Positions 17,645-26,570 of a stretch of DNA of 64,000 nucleotides are shown here, one piece after another. A program made the position numbers and the translations under genes. This stretch comes from Streptomyces cucumeris (lineage in GTDB: Bacteria; Actinomycetota; Actinomycetes; Streptomycetales; Streptomycetaceae). The stretch's first letter is position 1. Every line of letters begins with the position of its first letter. The notes under the pieces were generated by a model. The model was not told where the DNA came from. It saw nothing but the letters and a program-made list of their open reading frames with translations, and did no database searches. The DNA lies in NCBI RefSeq assembly GCF_024295805.1, contig NZ_JANCLX010000010.1:186001-250000 (forward strand), in the 5' to 3' direction.

Positions 17645-17690
17645 GGAGCCGGTTCCGGGGGTTGTTGACGGCACCCCCGGGACCGGCTCC
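17645..17690. terminator. Bidirectional terminator between LPMO and ohrR
   Basis: GGAGCCGGTTCCGGGGG (17645-17661) pairs with CCCCCGGGACCGGCTCC (17674-17690): a 17-bp stem with one G-T pair and a 12-nt loop, between two convergent genes. Confidence 0.85.
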
Positions 17691-17721
17691 TCCATGTCCG
17701 GCGCCGCCCAGAAACCGCCGC

Positions 17722-18192
17722 TCAGGCGCCGTCGGCCTCCTCGGCCAGCGCCGCGTCCAGCGTGGCCGTCAGCCGCTGGAGCCGCGTCCGCAGGTCCACC
17801 ATCTCCTCCATGTCGAGACCGCTGGCCTCGCCCACCTTCAGCGGGATGTCCTGGGCCTTCTCACGCAGCGCCTCGCCCTCCGCGGTCAGCCGCACGGTCA
17901 CCGAACGCTCGTCCTGGGCGCTGCGCTCACGCTGGACGAGACCGGCCGTCTGCATGCGCTTGAGCAGCGGCGAGAGGGTGCCGGAGTCCAGCCGCAGATA
18001 CTCCCCCAGCTTCTTGACCGGCATCTCCCCGTGCTCCCACAGCACCAGCATCGCCAGGTACTGCGGGTAGGTCAGCTCCGTCTCGCGCAGCACCCGGCGG
18101 TAGACGCCGCCGAAGGCGCGGGACGCCGCGTGCAGGGTGAAGCAGAGCTGGAGGTCGAGCCGGAGGAGATCGGGGCGGGGCTGGTGCGACAT
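17722..18192 (-). CDS. ohrR: OhrR, organic-peroxide-sensing MarR-family repressor
   Basis: 156 residues from the ATG at 18192, preceded by GGAGGT. It has the MarR winged helix with YPQYLAMLVLWEHGEMPVKKLGEYLRLD and the wing RERSAQDERSVTVRLT. The peroxide-sensing cysteine is Cys17 in LDLQLCFTLH, as in OhrR proteins. It is divergent from ohr with two overlapping inverted repeats between them, the expected architecture: reduced OhrR represses, and oxidation by organic hydroperoxides releases ohr and ohrR. Confidence 0.93.
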   Translation of the reverse strand: MSHQPRPDLLRLDLQLCFTLHAASRAFGGVYRRVLRETELTYPQYLAMLVLWEHGEMPVKKLGEYLRLDSGTLSPLLKRMQTAGLVQRERSAQDERSVTVRLTAEGEALREKAQDIPLKVGEASGLDMEEMVDLRTRLQRLTATLDAALAEEADGA

Positions 18193-18210
18193 ACCTCCAG
18201 CGTACCCTTT

Positions 18211-18232
18211 AGTTGTGCACAACTTAATTGTG
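18211..18232. promoter_or_regulatory. Probable OhrR operators
   Basis: AGTTGTGCACAACT (18211-18224) is a perfect 14-bp palindrome; CACAA-CTTAA-TTGTG (18218-18232) overlaps it. Both resemble the TTGTG/CACAA half-sites bound by OhrR and lie between ohrR and ohr. Confidence 0.75.
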
Positions 18233-18310
18233 TGCTCTACTTCGTGTCGGCGTTCGGCCCCGAACGCCGACAGGCTCGAACCCGCACAGGACTCGAAAGG
18301 GATGGTCTCC

Positions 18311-18727
18311 ATGGATGCGCTCTACACCGCGGTCGCCACGGCCAACGGACGCGACGGCCGGGCCGTGACCTCCGACGGCCAGATCGACCTGGCGCTCGCC
18401 ATGCCGCCCGCGCTCGGCGGCAGCGGTCAGGGCACCAACCCCGAGCAGCTCTTCGCCGCGGGCTACGCCGCCTGCTTCGCCAGCGCGCTCGGCCTCGTCG
18501 GCCGCCAGGCCAAGGTCGACACCAAGGACATCTCGGTGACCGCCGAGGTCGGCATCGGCAAGGACGAGGCCGACGGCGGCTTCGGGCTCAAGGTCACGCT
18601 GCGCGTGGAGCTGCCCGCGGAGCTGGAGGGCGAGAAGGGCCGCGGCCTGGTCGAGCAGGCGCACCAGGTGTGCCCGTACTCCAAGGCGACCAGGGGCAAC
18701 ATCGAGGTCGAGCTGATCGCCGAATAA
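18311..18727 (+). CDS. ohr: Organic hydroperoxide resistance protein Ohr
   Basis: 138 residues, thiol peroxidase that reduces organic hydroperoxides with lipoylated partners. Both catalytic cysteines are present: Cys55 in GYAACFASAL and Cys121 in QVCPYSKAT. The motif TNPEQLFAAGYAACF is characteristic. I chose the ATG at 18311 because AAAGGG precedes it at usable spacing; the ATG at 18302 would add three residues. It is divergent from ohrR. Confidence 0.95.
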   Translation: MDALYTAVATANGRDGRAVTSDGQIDLALAMPPALGGSGQGTNPEQLFAAGYAACFASALGLVGRQAKVDTKDISVTAEVGIGKDEADGGFGLKVTLRVELPAELEGEKGRGLVEQAHQVCPYSKATRGNIEVELIAE

Positions 18728-18745
18728 GCGCCTCGGCCCCGGCGG

Positions 18746-19180
18746 CTATGCGGCGGGGGGCGCGGCTTCGAGGTTCGCGGCCATACGGCTCAGCACCCGT
18801 ACGGTCTCGTGGTACTGCTCGGCCGTCACCCCGTCCATCAGCCGCCGCCGGGTGGCCCCGACCCGCCCCGCCGCCTCGGCCCGCCCTTCGGCGCCGAGCG
18901 GGGTGAGTGCCCAGCGGCCGCCCTCCCCCTCGACCCGGCCGGCCCAGCCGCGCCCGCGGAGCGAGACCAGGACCTCGTCGAGGGTGATCGTCCCCTCGCC
19001 CCAGAACGGGAGCAGGGCGGCGGAGAGCTCATCGGTCCGGCACGGAGCCGCGGTGAGCGAGTTCAGCACCTGCCAGTGGCGCCGGGTCAGCCCGCTCCCC
19101 GCGAGGGCGCGCTCGAAGTCCGCGTCGATCAGCGCGTCCAGGCGCTTGAGCCAGTATCCGATCGGCTTCGGTTCCTCCAT
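18746..19180 (-). CDS. MarR-like winged-helix regulator (first of a divergent pair)
   Basis: 144 residues. An N-terminal helix (IGYWLKRLDALIDADFERAL) is followed by a winged helix (LTRRHWQVLNSLTAAPCRTDELSAALLPFW) and a wing with RVEGEGGRWALTPLGAEGRAE. No sensing cysteine or ligand pocket is obvious. It is transcribed away from a second MarR-family gene, with inverted ATGCAT elements in the shared promoter. Confidence 0.8.
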   Translation of the reverse strand: MEEPKPIGYWLKRLDALIDADFERALAGSGLTRRHWQVLNSLTAAPCRTDELSAALLPFWGEGTITLDEVLVSLRGRGWAGRVEGEGGRWALTPLGAEGRAEAAGRVGATRRRLMDGVTAEQYHETVRVLSRMAANLEAAPPAA

Positions 19181-19197
19181 GGCTCCGCCTTCCCCCG

Positions 19198-19241
19198 CGA
19201 TGCATGTAAAGTAGCAACTAGATGTTATTGATTATGCATCG
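19198..19241. promoter_or_regulatory. Shared promoter of the divergent MarR pair with inverted ATGCAT elements
   Basis: CGATGCAT (19198-19205) and ATGCATCG (19234-19241) form inverted copies 28 bp apart in an AT-rich stretch between the two divergent regulator genes. This is a candidate operator for one or both regulators. Confidence 0.5.
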
Positions 19242-19248
19242 AGGAGCG

Positions 19249-19725
19249 ATGGACCACCACAGCGCACAGCACATCGACGAGGTCGAGCGGGCGATGGTCG
19301 CCATCCGGCGGAGTCAGAGCAGGAGGTCCCTGGCGCGCCTGGCCAACGGGCACTCACCGCGGACCGACACCGGGGGCGCGGCGTTCGACGTCCTCGACGC
19401 CATCGAGGCGGCGGAGCAGAGCGGAACCCCCGCGACCGTCTCGGGCATCGCCGCCGCCCTCGCCGTGGACCAGCCCCGGGCGAGCAAGCTGGTCGCCGGT
19501 GCGGTGGCCGCCGGGCTGGTGCGCCGGGAGGCGGACCAGGCGGACGGACGGCGCGCCCTGCTCGTCAGGACCGAGGCAGGGCGCGCGCTGACCGAAGAGG
19601 TCCGCCGCTTCCGGCGCTCCGTGTTCGCCGAGGCGATGGAGGAGTGGCCGGAAGCGGACAGAGCGGCGTTCGCACGGCTGCTGACCCGCTTCGTGGACGC
19701 CCTCGGAAGGCGCACCACCCGCTAG
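19249..19725 (+). CDS. MarR-family regulator (second of a divergent pair)
   Basis: 158 residues from the ATG at 19249, preceded by GAGGAGCG; ATGs at 19222 and 19234 overlap the inverted repeat and are less likely. The MarR core shows FDVLDAIEAAEQ, TVSGIAAALAVDQPRASKLVAGAVAAG (recognition helix) and the wing RREADQADGRRALLVRTEAGR. The ligand and regulon are unknown; the partner gene upstream is the obvious first target. Confidence 0.83.
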   Translation: MDHHSAQHIDEVERAMVAIRRSQSRRSLARLANGHSPRTDTGGAAFDVLDAIEAAEQSGTPATVSGIAAALAVDQPRASKLVAGAVAAGLVRREADQADGRRALLVRTEAGRALTEEVRRFRRSVFAEAMEEWPEADRAAFARLLTRFVDALGRRTTR

Positions 19726-19758
19726 CGGGATGAGCCGTCAACCGCTTTCTGTCAAGGG

Positions 19759-20664
19759 TCAGTCATCCGACGCACAGGTCGTCGGGGTGGCGTGTTCCGG
19801 ATCGAGGGCGTTGACGGCTTCGTGGAAGGCGAGGCCGTCGGTCAGCCCGATGGCGAGGTGTTCGGAGATATCGGTCCGGCACAGGTCCTGGAGCACCACG
19901 TTCTTGACGTCGGGTCCGGACAGGAACTGCGACTGGTAGGGCGTGACGACCTCGTCGTACTTGGTCGCGATGACGGTGTAACGCACCCCGGGGACGGTGT
20001 CGCCGCCCTCGTTGAGGCGCTTGAGCATGTCGGAGCCGACGACCTGGTCCATCAGTCCCGGCGCGGCCCGGGCGATCAGATCGCCGGCACCCGGGAAGTA
20101 GTCGAGCAGCTTGGTCAGCCCGGACAGGGTGGTGCCATGGTTACTGGGAGCCAGGCCGACCAGGGCGTTCACCTTGGGCGCACCGCCGAGGAACTTGAGG
20201 TAGTAGCGGGGCATCATGCCGCCCTGCGAATGTCCGACCATGTCGACCTTCTGGGCGCCGGTGGCGGCCAGTACCCGGTCCACGTAGGAGGACAGCTGCG
20301 CGGCCGACTTGTCGACCCGGTTCAGGCCGTGGAAGAAGGGCACGAGCGGCAACTGGCCGTAGTCGAGGGAGAAGACGCAGTAGCCGCGTTTCACCAGGTA
20401 GGGGGCGAAGCCGAGCCAGTTGTCGATGGAGTTGCCCAGGGTGCCGTGCACCAGCACCACGGGGCGGGGATGTTGGGCCGATGGCTTGCAGGAATAGTTG
20501 TTCCACCCGCTGCTCACCGCACCCGAACTCGCGGCCTCGGCCGCGGTGGGTACGGCGGTCGCCACGACCGTCAGGGCCAGCGCGGGCAGTAACCTGCGCG
20601 ACCTGCTGACCGTCCGGGTCTTGCGGGACCTGCGGAAACCAGGGATATGCCTCCAGGGCAGCAT
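19759..20664 (-). CDS. Secreted alpha/beta-hydrolase, triacylglycerol lipase/esterase
   Basis: 301 residues from the ATG at 20664, preceded by GAGGAG. A long Arg-rich signal peptide (to about residue 45, AAEAA) is followed by a lipase domain: oxyanion region VVLVHGTLGNS, nucleophile elbow GHSQGGM (Ser146), and a C-terminal part with KYDEVV and SEHLAIG that probably supplies Asp and His. It resembles the secreted Streptomyces lipases of the alpha/beta-hydrolase type with one conserved Cys pair near each end. Role: hydrolysis of esters or triglycerides outside the cell. Confidence 0.88.
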   Translation of the reverse strand: MLPWRHIPGFRRSRKTRTVSRSRRLLPALALTVVATAVPTAAEAASSGAVSSGWNNYSCKPSAQHPRPVVLVHGTLGNSIDNWLGFAPYLVKRGYCVFSLDYGQLPLVPFFHGLNRVDKSAAQLSSYVDRVLAATGAQKVDMVGHSQGGMMPRYYLKFLGGAPKVNALVGLAPSNHGTTLSGLTKLLDYFPGAGDLIARAAPGLMDQVVGSDMLKRLNEGGDTVPGVRYTVIATKYDEVVTPYQSQFLSGPDVKNVVLQDLCRTDISEHLAIGLTDGLAFHEAVNALDPEHATPTTCASDD

Positions 20665-20814
20665 CACATGAACTCCTCGCCGTGGGGGAGAGAGGGTTGC
20701 ACTGACGGCGCGCCCTGCGATCCGGATCACATGGGGTGGTGCGCTGAGACGAAATTACGCGTGAGTAGCAAAGGCATCCAGCCATTGGTCAGTGAAGGAA
20801 CGTCTACCTACTTT

Positions 20815-21942
20815 TCACGCGACGTCCAGGAATCCGGCGGGCCGTACCGCGGACGGGCCGAAGCGGGCGCGCGCCCGGTCGGCCGCCGCCTCCAGCCGCC
20901 GGGACTTCTCATCGGCGGGGTCGAACGTCAGCTGGTGCGCCGCGAGTCCGGCGTCGGTCAGCCCCTCGACCCGCAGCGACACGGCCCGCACCCGGGCCCG
21001 TTGCAGCCCTAGCGCGTCGTGCAGCGCGTATGCGGCGGAGGTCAGCACCGGGGTGTGCGCGGTCGGCTCGGCCAGGGTGCGGGAGCGGGTGGTCGTGGAG
21101 CGGTCGGCGTACCGGACGGTGAGCACGAGCACCGCCGCCACCTGCCCGCTCGTCCGCAGCCGGGCGCCGAGCCCGTCGGCGAGCGTGAGCAGCGCCCGGC
21201 GCCGCCGGACGGGGTCCAGCTCATCGTGGCGGAACCGGTGTTCCGCCCCCATGGCACGGGCCGGGGCGTTCGGGGTGACGGGCGCCGGGTCGACACCGCG
21301 GGCCCAGGCGTGCACCGTACGCGCGGTGGACGCGCCGAGGATCCGCTGCAGGGTGCCCAGGGGCGCGTCGGCGATCCGCGCGGCGCTGTCGAGCCCGTAC
21401 GCACACAGCGTGCGCGCGGTGGCCGGGCCCACACCGGGCAGGGCGGTGGGGGGCTTGCGGGCGAGGAACGCGGCGACGGCGCCGGGGTCGCCGGGCACGG
21501 TGCGGACGGCGCCGGGCGCGTCCGGCGCCGCGTCCTGGGCGGCCATCCGGGCGAGCATGGGGTTGGCGGCGACGCCGACGGTGCAGTCGACGCCGTACCG
21601 GGCCAGCGCCCGGACCCGCACGATCCCCGCGAGCCCGGCGGCGTCCCGCCCGAAGTACCGCAGCGCACCGCGGACATCGGCGAACGCGGCATCGGGCGGC
21701 AGCGCCTCGACGACGGGCGTCAGCTCCCCGAGCAACGCCAGCAGCCCCTGGTAGACGTCCTCCCCCAACGCCTCCTGCCCGGCCCCCCGCCGGAACCGCA
21801 CATACAGCACATGCGGCTCCCCGGCCCCGGAGCCCGACCGCTCTCCTCCTGCCGGAGGTTCGGCGTCCGCGGACGCGCCGCTCGACCGCCCCTCCCCCGC
21901 CGGGCGGCGACGGGGATCGGCGGGGTGACGGCCGGGGGTCAT
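20815..21942 (-). CDS. ImuB-like Y-family DNA polymerase homologue, apparently non-catalytic
   Basis: 375 residues from the ATG at 21942, overlapping the dnaE2 stop by 4 bp. The Y-family finger/thumb order is visible: CTVGVAANPMLARMAAQ, LPGVGPATARTLCAYGLDSAARIAD (HhH) and a little-finger domain to about 340. Catalytic acidic residues expected in Pol IV are missing: the first palm motif reads HVLYVRFRRG (no Asp) and the SIDE motif reads PDAAFADV. That pattern fits ImuB, a non-catalytic adaptor that links DnaE2 to the beta clamp, rather than an active DinB. The N-terminal ~40 residues are disordered. Coupling to dnaE2 supports a translesion role. Confidence 0.82.
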   Translation of the reverse strand: MTPGRHPADPRRRPAGEGRSSGASADAEPPAGGERSGSGAGEPHVLYVRFRRGAGQEALGEDVYQGLLALLGELTPVVEALPPDAAFADVRGALRYFGRDAAGLAGIVRVRALARYGVDCTVGVAANPMLARMAAQDAAPDAPGAVRTVPGDPGAVAAFLARKPPTALPGVGPATARTLCAYGLDSAARIADAPLGTLQRILGASTARTVHAWARGVDPAPVTPNAPARAMGAEHRFRHDELDPVRRRRALLTLADGLGARLRTSGQVAAVLVLTVRYADRSTTTRSRTLAEPTAHTPVLTSAAYALHDALGLQRARVRAVSLRVEGLTDAGLAAHQLTFDPADEKSRRLEAAADRARARFGPSAVRPAGFLDVA

Positions 21943-24900
21943 CCCGCGCTCCCGGGGCTGGCGTGCCACAGTTTGCGGCCGGTGGCGGACTGGTCGCCCG
22001 CGGGCCGGAGGTCGGCCCAGGGGTGCATGGCGTAGCCGGTGGACATCTGGATGCGGCGGCCGGAGCCGGCCCCGGCCGGTTCGCGCGTACCGTCGTCCGG
22101 GCCCGCCGCCAGTTCGGCGGCGACCGCGTCCAGGCCGCCTTCGCGGCGGAGCCGGGCCAGTTCGGCGAGGTTCCAGACGGCCGAGCCGACGACGCTGAGG
22201 CTGCGCGGGCCGCGCCGCTGGACCACCCCGCGCACCAGCAGCAGCCATGAGTGGAAGACGGTGTGCGCGCATGCGGCGTGGCTGTCGTCGAAGAACGCGC
22301 AGTCGACCAGCCCGGAGCCGTCGTCGAGGGTGGTGAAGATGACCCGGCGGCCCGAGCGGATCGGCGGGGTCTGGGTGGCGGCCTTGGCTCCGGCGACGAG
22401 TACGGTCTCGCCGTGCCGGGCGTCCCGCAGCCGTTTCGCGGACATCGCGCCCAGTTCCTCCAGGAACTCCCGGTGGTCACTCATGAGATGGCGGGAGACA
22501 TCCATGCCGAGGACACCGAGCTCGGCGCCGAGGCGTTCGTCCGCGTCGAGGTCGGGGAGTCCGGCGGGGGCGGCGGGCCCGGCCTCGGTCAGCGGGAGCT
22601 GGCCCGCGCCGTCGTGCCGGGCGGCGCCCCGCTGCTGCCGGTGCAGTTCGGCGATCTGCAACAGCAGGTCGCGGCGGCTCGGACCGAACGCGTCCAACGC
22701 GCCGACCTGGGCCAGCCGTTCGGCCACCGGCCGCCCGGGGTGGGCGCGCAGCCACAGGTCCTGGAGCGAGGAGTACGGCTGCCCGGCCTCGATCCGCCCG
22801 GTCTCCGCCTCGCTGATGCCGTGGACGTCGGAGAGGGCCAGCCGGACCCCGGCGCCCTCGCCACCACCATCGCCACCGGACATCAGTTCGATTCGATAGG
22901 CGGCCCCCGAGCGGTTCACGTCCAACGGGAGGATCGGCACCCCGCGCCGCCGCGCGTCCGCCAGCAGCAGCCGCTTGGGGTACATCCCGGGGTCATGGGT
23001 GAGCAGCCCGGCGTAGAAGGCCGCCGGATGGTGCGCCTTGAGCCAGGCGGACTGATACGTCGGCACCGCGAAGGCGACGGCGTGCGCCTTGCAGAAGCCG
23101 TACGAGCCGAACGCCTCGACGATCTCCCAGGTACGCGCCAGCACCTCCGCCGGATAGCCCCGCCGCGCGGCCTCGGTCCGGAACCAGGCCCGTACCCGCC
23201 CCTGCCGTTCGGGGTCGGACAGCGCGCGCCGTGCCTCGTCGGCGAGGTCCCGTTCACAACCGGTCATGATCGAGAGGATCTTGATGATCTGTTCATGGAA
23301 GACCACCACCCCATAGGTCTCGCGCAGCGCCTCCTCCAGATCCGGATGCGGATAGCGCGGCGGTGTGCGGCCGTGCCGGGCCTCGATGAAGGGGCGCACC
23401 ATATCGGCGGCGACCGGGCCGGGCCGGAAGAGCGAGATGTCGACCACGAGGTCATGGAAGGAGGTGGGCTGGAGCCGCCCCAGGAGATCGCGCTGCCCCG
23501 GGGACTCGATCTGGAAGCAGCCGAGCGTCTCGGTGGAGCGGATCAGATCGTAGGTGGCGGGGTCGCCGGGGCGGACCACGGCGGGGTCGTCGAGGTCCAC
23601 CGTCCGTCCGGTGACCCGCACGATCTCGGCCACCGCATGCGCCATCGCGGACTGCATCCGCACACCCAGCACATCGAGTTTGAGCAGCCCCAGTTCCTCG
23701 ACATCGTCCTTGTCGAACTGGGACATCGGGAAGCCCTCACCACTGGTCGGCACGATGGGCGTACGGGCCAACAACCCGGAGTCCGAGAGCAGCACCCCGC
23801 AGGGGTGCATGGCGAGACCACGGGGCAGCGCGTCCAGCGCCTCGACCAGCTCCCAGAACTTGCCGAAACGTTCCTGCTCGGCGGTCGCCTCGCGCAGCGC
23901 CCGCAGCTCGGGCAGTTCGGCCAGGGCCGCGCGGGCGTCACGGGCGCGGATGTGCGGGAAGGACTTGGCGAGCCGGTCCACCTCATCCGGGTCCATACCG
24001 AGCGCCGCACCCACGTCCCGCACCGCATGGCGCACCCGGTAGGTCTCGGGCATGGCGACCGTCGCGACCCGCTCCGCCCCGAAGCGGTCGAAGATGGCGC
24101 GGTAGACATCGAGGCGGCGCGCGGACTCCACGTCGATGTCGATGTCGGGCAGCGCGGCCCGCCGCACCGAGAGGAACCGCTCCATCAGCAGCCCGTTGGC
24201 GACGGGGTCGGCGTGGGCGATCCCGAGCAGATGGTTGACGAACGAGCCCGCGCCGGAGCCACGGGCGGCCACCCGGACCCCGAGCGCGCGGGTGTCGTCC
24301 ACGACCTGGGCGACGGTGAGGAAATACGAGGCGAAGCCGAGCCGCTCGATGGTGCGCAGCTCGTCCTCCAGCCGCTCCCAGCGCGGCCGGTCGCGGTCGT
24401 ACCCCCGCAGCACCATGGCGGCGGCGCAGCGCGACCGCAGCACCCGCTCGGCGCTGCGCCGTCCGGCGCCGACCAGCCGTGGTTCGGGGAAGTGGACACT
24501 GCCGAGGCCGATGTGGTCCTCGGGGTCGACCAGACACGCGGCGGCGGTGCGCTCGGTCTCCTCCAGCAGCCGGTACGCGGCGTCCCGCCGCATCCCCGCC
24601 GCCTCCGCGATCCGTTCGGCGATCTCCGCCATCTCCCGCGGGCCCTTGAGCCAGCGCTCACCGCTGTCGAGCGAGCCGGGGCGGCGCGGATCGATCGGGA
24701 CCAGCCGCCGGGCGGCGTCCAGGACATCGGCGACCGGTCCCTCCCCCGGGTCGGCGTAGCGCACGGCGTTGCTGAGCACGGACCGTACGCCCTGGTCGGC
24801 GGCGAAGCCGACGGTACGGGCGGCCAGCCGCAGCGAGCCGGGGCCGGTGCCGGGGCGGCCGTGCCACACGGTCTCCAGCCGCAGCGCGTCACCGAAGAGC

Positions 24901-25463
24901 TCGCGCCAGGGGGTGATCAGCCGGGCGGCCCGGTCGGGGCGGCCGGCAGCCAGGGCCCGGCCGACATCGGAGTCGGGGCCGAGCAGCACGGTCAGCGCGG
25001 AGAGCGCCCCGCCACCGCCGTCGACCAGGTCGCGCCAGTGCAGCAGCGGCGGTCCGTCGTCATGGGCACGGGCGGAGCCGGGGTGGCCGAGCCCGGCGTG
25101 GGCGGCGGAGACCAGACCGCACAGCGCGGCCCATCCGGCCGCGCCGTCCCGGGCGAGGAAGACCACCCGGGGCGCGGACTCGTCGATGAACGCCCCGCCG
25201 CGCACCGGGGTGCGGCGCCGGACCGTACGCCCCGGCTCCGGGGGTTCCGACCGGACGGCCAGGTTCACCCCGAAGAGCGGGCGCACCCCCGCGGCCCCGC
25301 AGGCGCGGGCGAACCGCACCGCTCCGGCGAGGCTGTCGCGATCGGTCAGCGCGATCGCGTCCATACCGCGCTCGGCGGCGCGCTCCGCGAGCCGCTCCGG
25401 ATGCGCGGCCCCGTACCGCATGGAGAATCCGGACGCGGTGTGCAGATGCGTGAAGCCTGGCAT
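21939..25463 (-). CDS. dnaE2: Error-prone DNA polymerase III alpha subunit DnaE2
   Basis: 1174 residues from the ATG at 25463 (GGGAGGTG upstream). The PHP domain begins FTHLHTASGFSMRYG. The polymerase active site is intact with PDIDIDVES and KLDVLGVRMQS, and ...KAHAVAFAVPTYQSAWLKAHHP follows; the OB-fold region and KLWHASPGSAG tail are typical of DnaE2. The second PHP motif reads ALTDRDS where replicative DnaE often has TDH. It performs mutagenic translesion synthesis with ImuA'/ImuB in other actinobacteria. A LexA-like half-degenerate box lies about 70 bp upstream. Confidence 0.93.
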   Translation of the reverse strand: MPGFTHLHTASGFSMRYGAAHPERLAERAAERGMDAIALTDRDSLAGAVRFARACGAAGVRPLFGVNLAVRSEPPEPGRTVRRRTPVRGGAFIDESAPRVVFLARDGAAGWAALCGLVSAAHAGLGHPGSARAHDDGPPLLHWRDLVDGGGGALSALTVLLGPDSDVGRALAAGRPDRAARLITPWRELFGDALRLETVWHGRPGTGPGSLRLAARTVGFAADQGVRSVLSNAVRYADPGEGPVADVLDAARRLVPIDPRRPGSLDSGERWLKGPREMAEIAERIAEAAGMRRDAAYRLLEETERTAAACLVDPEDHIGLGSVHFPEPRLVGAGRRSAERVLRSRCAAAMVLRGYDRDRPRWERLEDELRTIERLGFASYFLTVAQVVDDTRALGVRVAARGSGAGSFVNHLLGIAHADPVANGLLMERFLSVRRAALPDIDIDVESARRLDVYRAIFDRFGAERVATVAMPETYRVRHAVRDVGAALGMDPDEVDRLAKSFPHIRARDARAALAELPELRALREATAEQERFGKFWELVEALDALPRGLAMHPCGVLLSDSGLLARTPIVPTSGEGFPMSQFDKDDVEELGLLKLDVLGVRMQSAMAHAVAEIVRVTGRTVDLDDPAVVRPGDPATYDLIRSTETLGCFQIESPGQRDLLGRLQPTSFHDLVVDISLFRPGPVAADMVRPFIEARHGRTPPRYPHPDLEEALRETYGVVVFHEQIIKILSIMTGCERDLADEARRALSDPERQGRVRAWFRTEAARRGYPAEVLARTWEIVEAFGSYGFCKAHAVAFAVPTYQSAWLKAHHPAAFYAGLLTHDPGMYPKRLLLADARRRGVPILPLDVNRSGAAYRIELMSGGDGGGEGAGVRLALSDVHGISEAETGRIEAGQPYSSLQDLWLRAHPGRPVAERLAQVGALDAFGPSRRDLLLQIAELHRQQRGAARHDGAGQLPLTEAGPAAPAGLPDLDADERLGAELGVLGMDVSRHLMSDHREFLEELGAMSAKRLRDARHGETVLVAGAKAATQTPPIRSGRRVIFTTLDDGSGLVDCAFFDDSHAACAHTVFHSWLLLVRGVVQRRGPRSLSVVGSAVWNLAELARLRREGGLDAVAAELAAGPDDGTREPAGAGSGRRIQMSTGYAMHPWADLRPAGDQSATGRKLWHASPGSAG

Positions 25464-25532
25464 CCGCACCTCCCGCTGCTCACACCCCCTGACCGACCCT
25501 GTTCGTCCCACGCCCCACCATAACCCCATTCT

Positions 25533-25546
25533 CGAACAGACGTGCG
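25533..25546. promoter_or_regulatory. Imperfect LexA/SOS box upstream of dnaE2
   Basis: CGAACAGACGTGCG matches the actinobacterial SOS consensus CGAAC-N4-GTTCG at all but one half-site position. It lies 70 bp before the dnaE2 start. DNA-damage control would fit the gene pair, but the match is imperfect. Confidence 0.45.
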
Positions 25547-25653
25547 AGTCGGTTCGGCGGCCCTTCCATATACACCATAAGCACGCAAAACACCTCTACA
25601 TCCCGCGTGTCGCACCAGGAGAACCGGCAGTCCGCGCCCTACGCTTGATCCTC

Positions 25654-26139
25654 ATGACCGAGCGACCCGGGGATTCCAGCGCACCCTCCCAGGACGCCCC
25701 GCTCGGGCTGCTGCGGGAGCAGCGCACCGGCACACTGGTCACCCTCAAGCGCGACGGCAGGCCCCAGCTTTCGAACGTCGCCTTCACCTATGACCCGGCC
25801 ACCCACCTGATCCGCGTCTCGGTCACCGACGACCGCGCCAAGACCCGCAATCTGCGCCGCGATCCGCGCGCCAGCTTCTATGTCACCAGCGACGACCGCA
25901 CCTCCTATCTGGTAGCCGAGGGCGACGCCGAGCTGACCCCGGTGGCCGGCGATCCGCACGACGCCACGGTCGACGAACTGGTCGGGATCTACCGCGCCGT
26001 CCAGGGTGAGCATCCGGACTGGGAGGAGTTCCGCGCCGCGATGGTCGCCGACCGGCGGCTGGTGGTGCGACTGCGGGCCGGCCGGGCCTACGGATGGAGC
26101 CACCGGACCGGCTCCCTGAGCCGCGATCTGGATAGCTGA
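25654..26139 (+). CDS. PPOX-class F420/FMN-dependent oxidoreductase
   Basis: 161 residues of the pyridoxamine 5'-phosphate oxidase-like split-barrel fold. Characteristic segments are GTLVTLKRDGRPQLSNVAF, IRVSVTDDRAKTRNLRRDPRASFYV and the closing RAYGWSHRTGSL. Members of this actinobacterial group use F420 or FMN for unknown small substrates. The ATG follows a TACGCT -10-like element at 25640-25645 by 8 nt with no ribosome binding site, so the transcript is probably leaderless. It is divergent from dnaE2 and monocistronic. Confidence 0.85.
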   Translation: MTERPGDSSAPSQDAPLGLLREQRTGTLVTLKRDGRPQLSNVAFTYDPATHLIRVSVTDDRAKTRNLRRDPRASFYVTSDDRTSYLVAEGDAELTPVAGDPHDATVDELVGIYRAVQGEHPDWEEFRAAMVADRRLVVRLRAGRAYGWSHRTGSLSRDLDS

Positions 26140-26570
26140 CCCCGCGCTGTACACCACCGTTCCGGCCGCCGGAGGCCGTTTGAGCACCCGCCCGCCGGTC
26201 ACCTTGCGCTGGCAGGAACTCACTCACCCGCCCCTCGGGCCCCACACTCACCGGTAACCGACGGACGGATCATCACCCCCTGCCCCATATGGCCCTGCCT
26301 GATCCCATACGAGTGCTCTGACCATGTAGTTCAGGAACCGGCGGACACTCCGGACACCTCCGCGCCGGGCGCACGCCCGTCGGCCCGCCCCGCCCTCCGC
26401 GCATCCGCCGGATACGCGGCGTTCCACGGAGCGATACCCTCCGCGCGCGACAATAAGCCGCCGAATGACTACGTATAGCGACCGGAAGTGTTCGATCGAC
26501 ATGCGTTCCCGACGCGCACGGCGTAGAACTCCGTCCGGTATCTGAAACCACGAGCTAGGGAGCGTTCGAA
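26140..26570. other. Intergenic region before the subtilisin-inhibitor gene
   Basis: No gene is supported here. The right third is less GC-rich than the surroundings and should contain the promoter of the inhibitor gene, whose ribosome binding site GGGAG lies at about 26555-26559. No clear -35/-10 pair or strong hairpin was identified. Confidence 0.5.

Noticed and set aside
22251..25523. A 1090-codon open frame opposite dnaE2
   Set aside because: Very long antisense frames are common in high-GC DNA. Its product is low in complexity, has no ribosome binding site and lies wholly opposite a well-supported polymerase gene.
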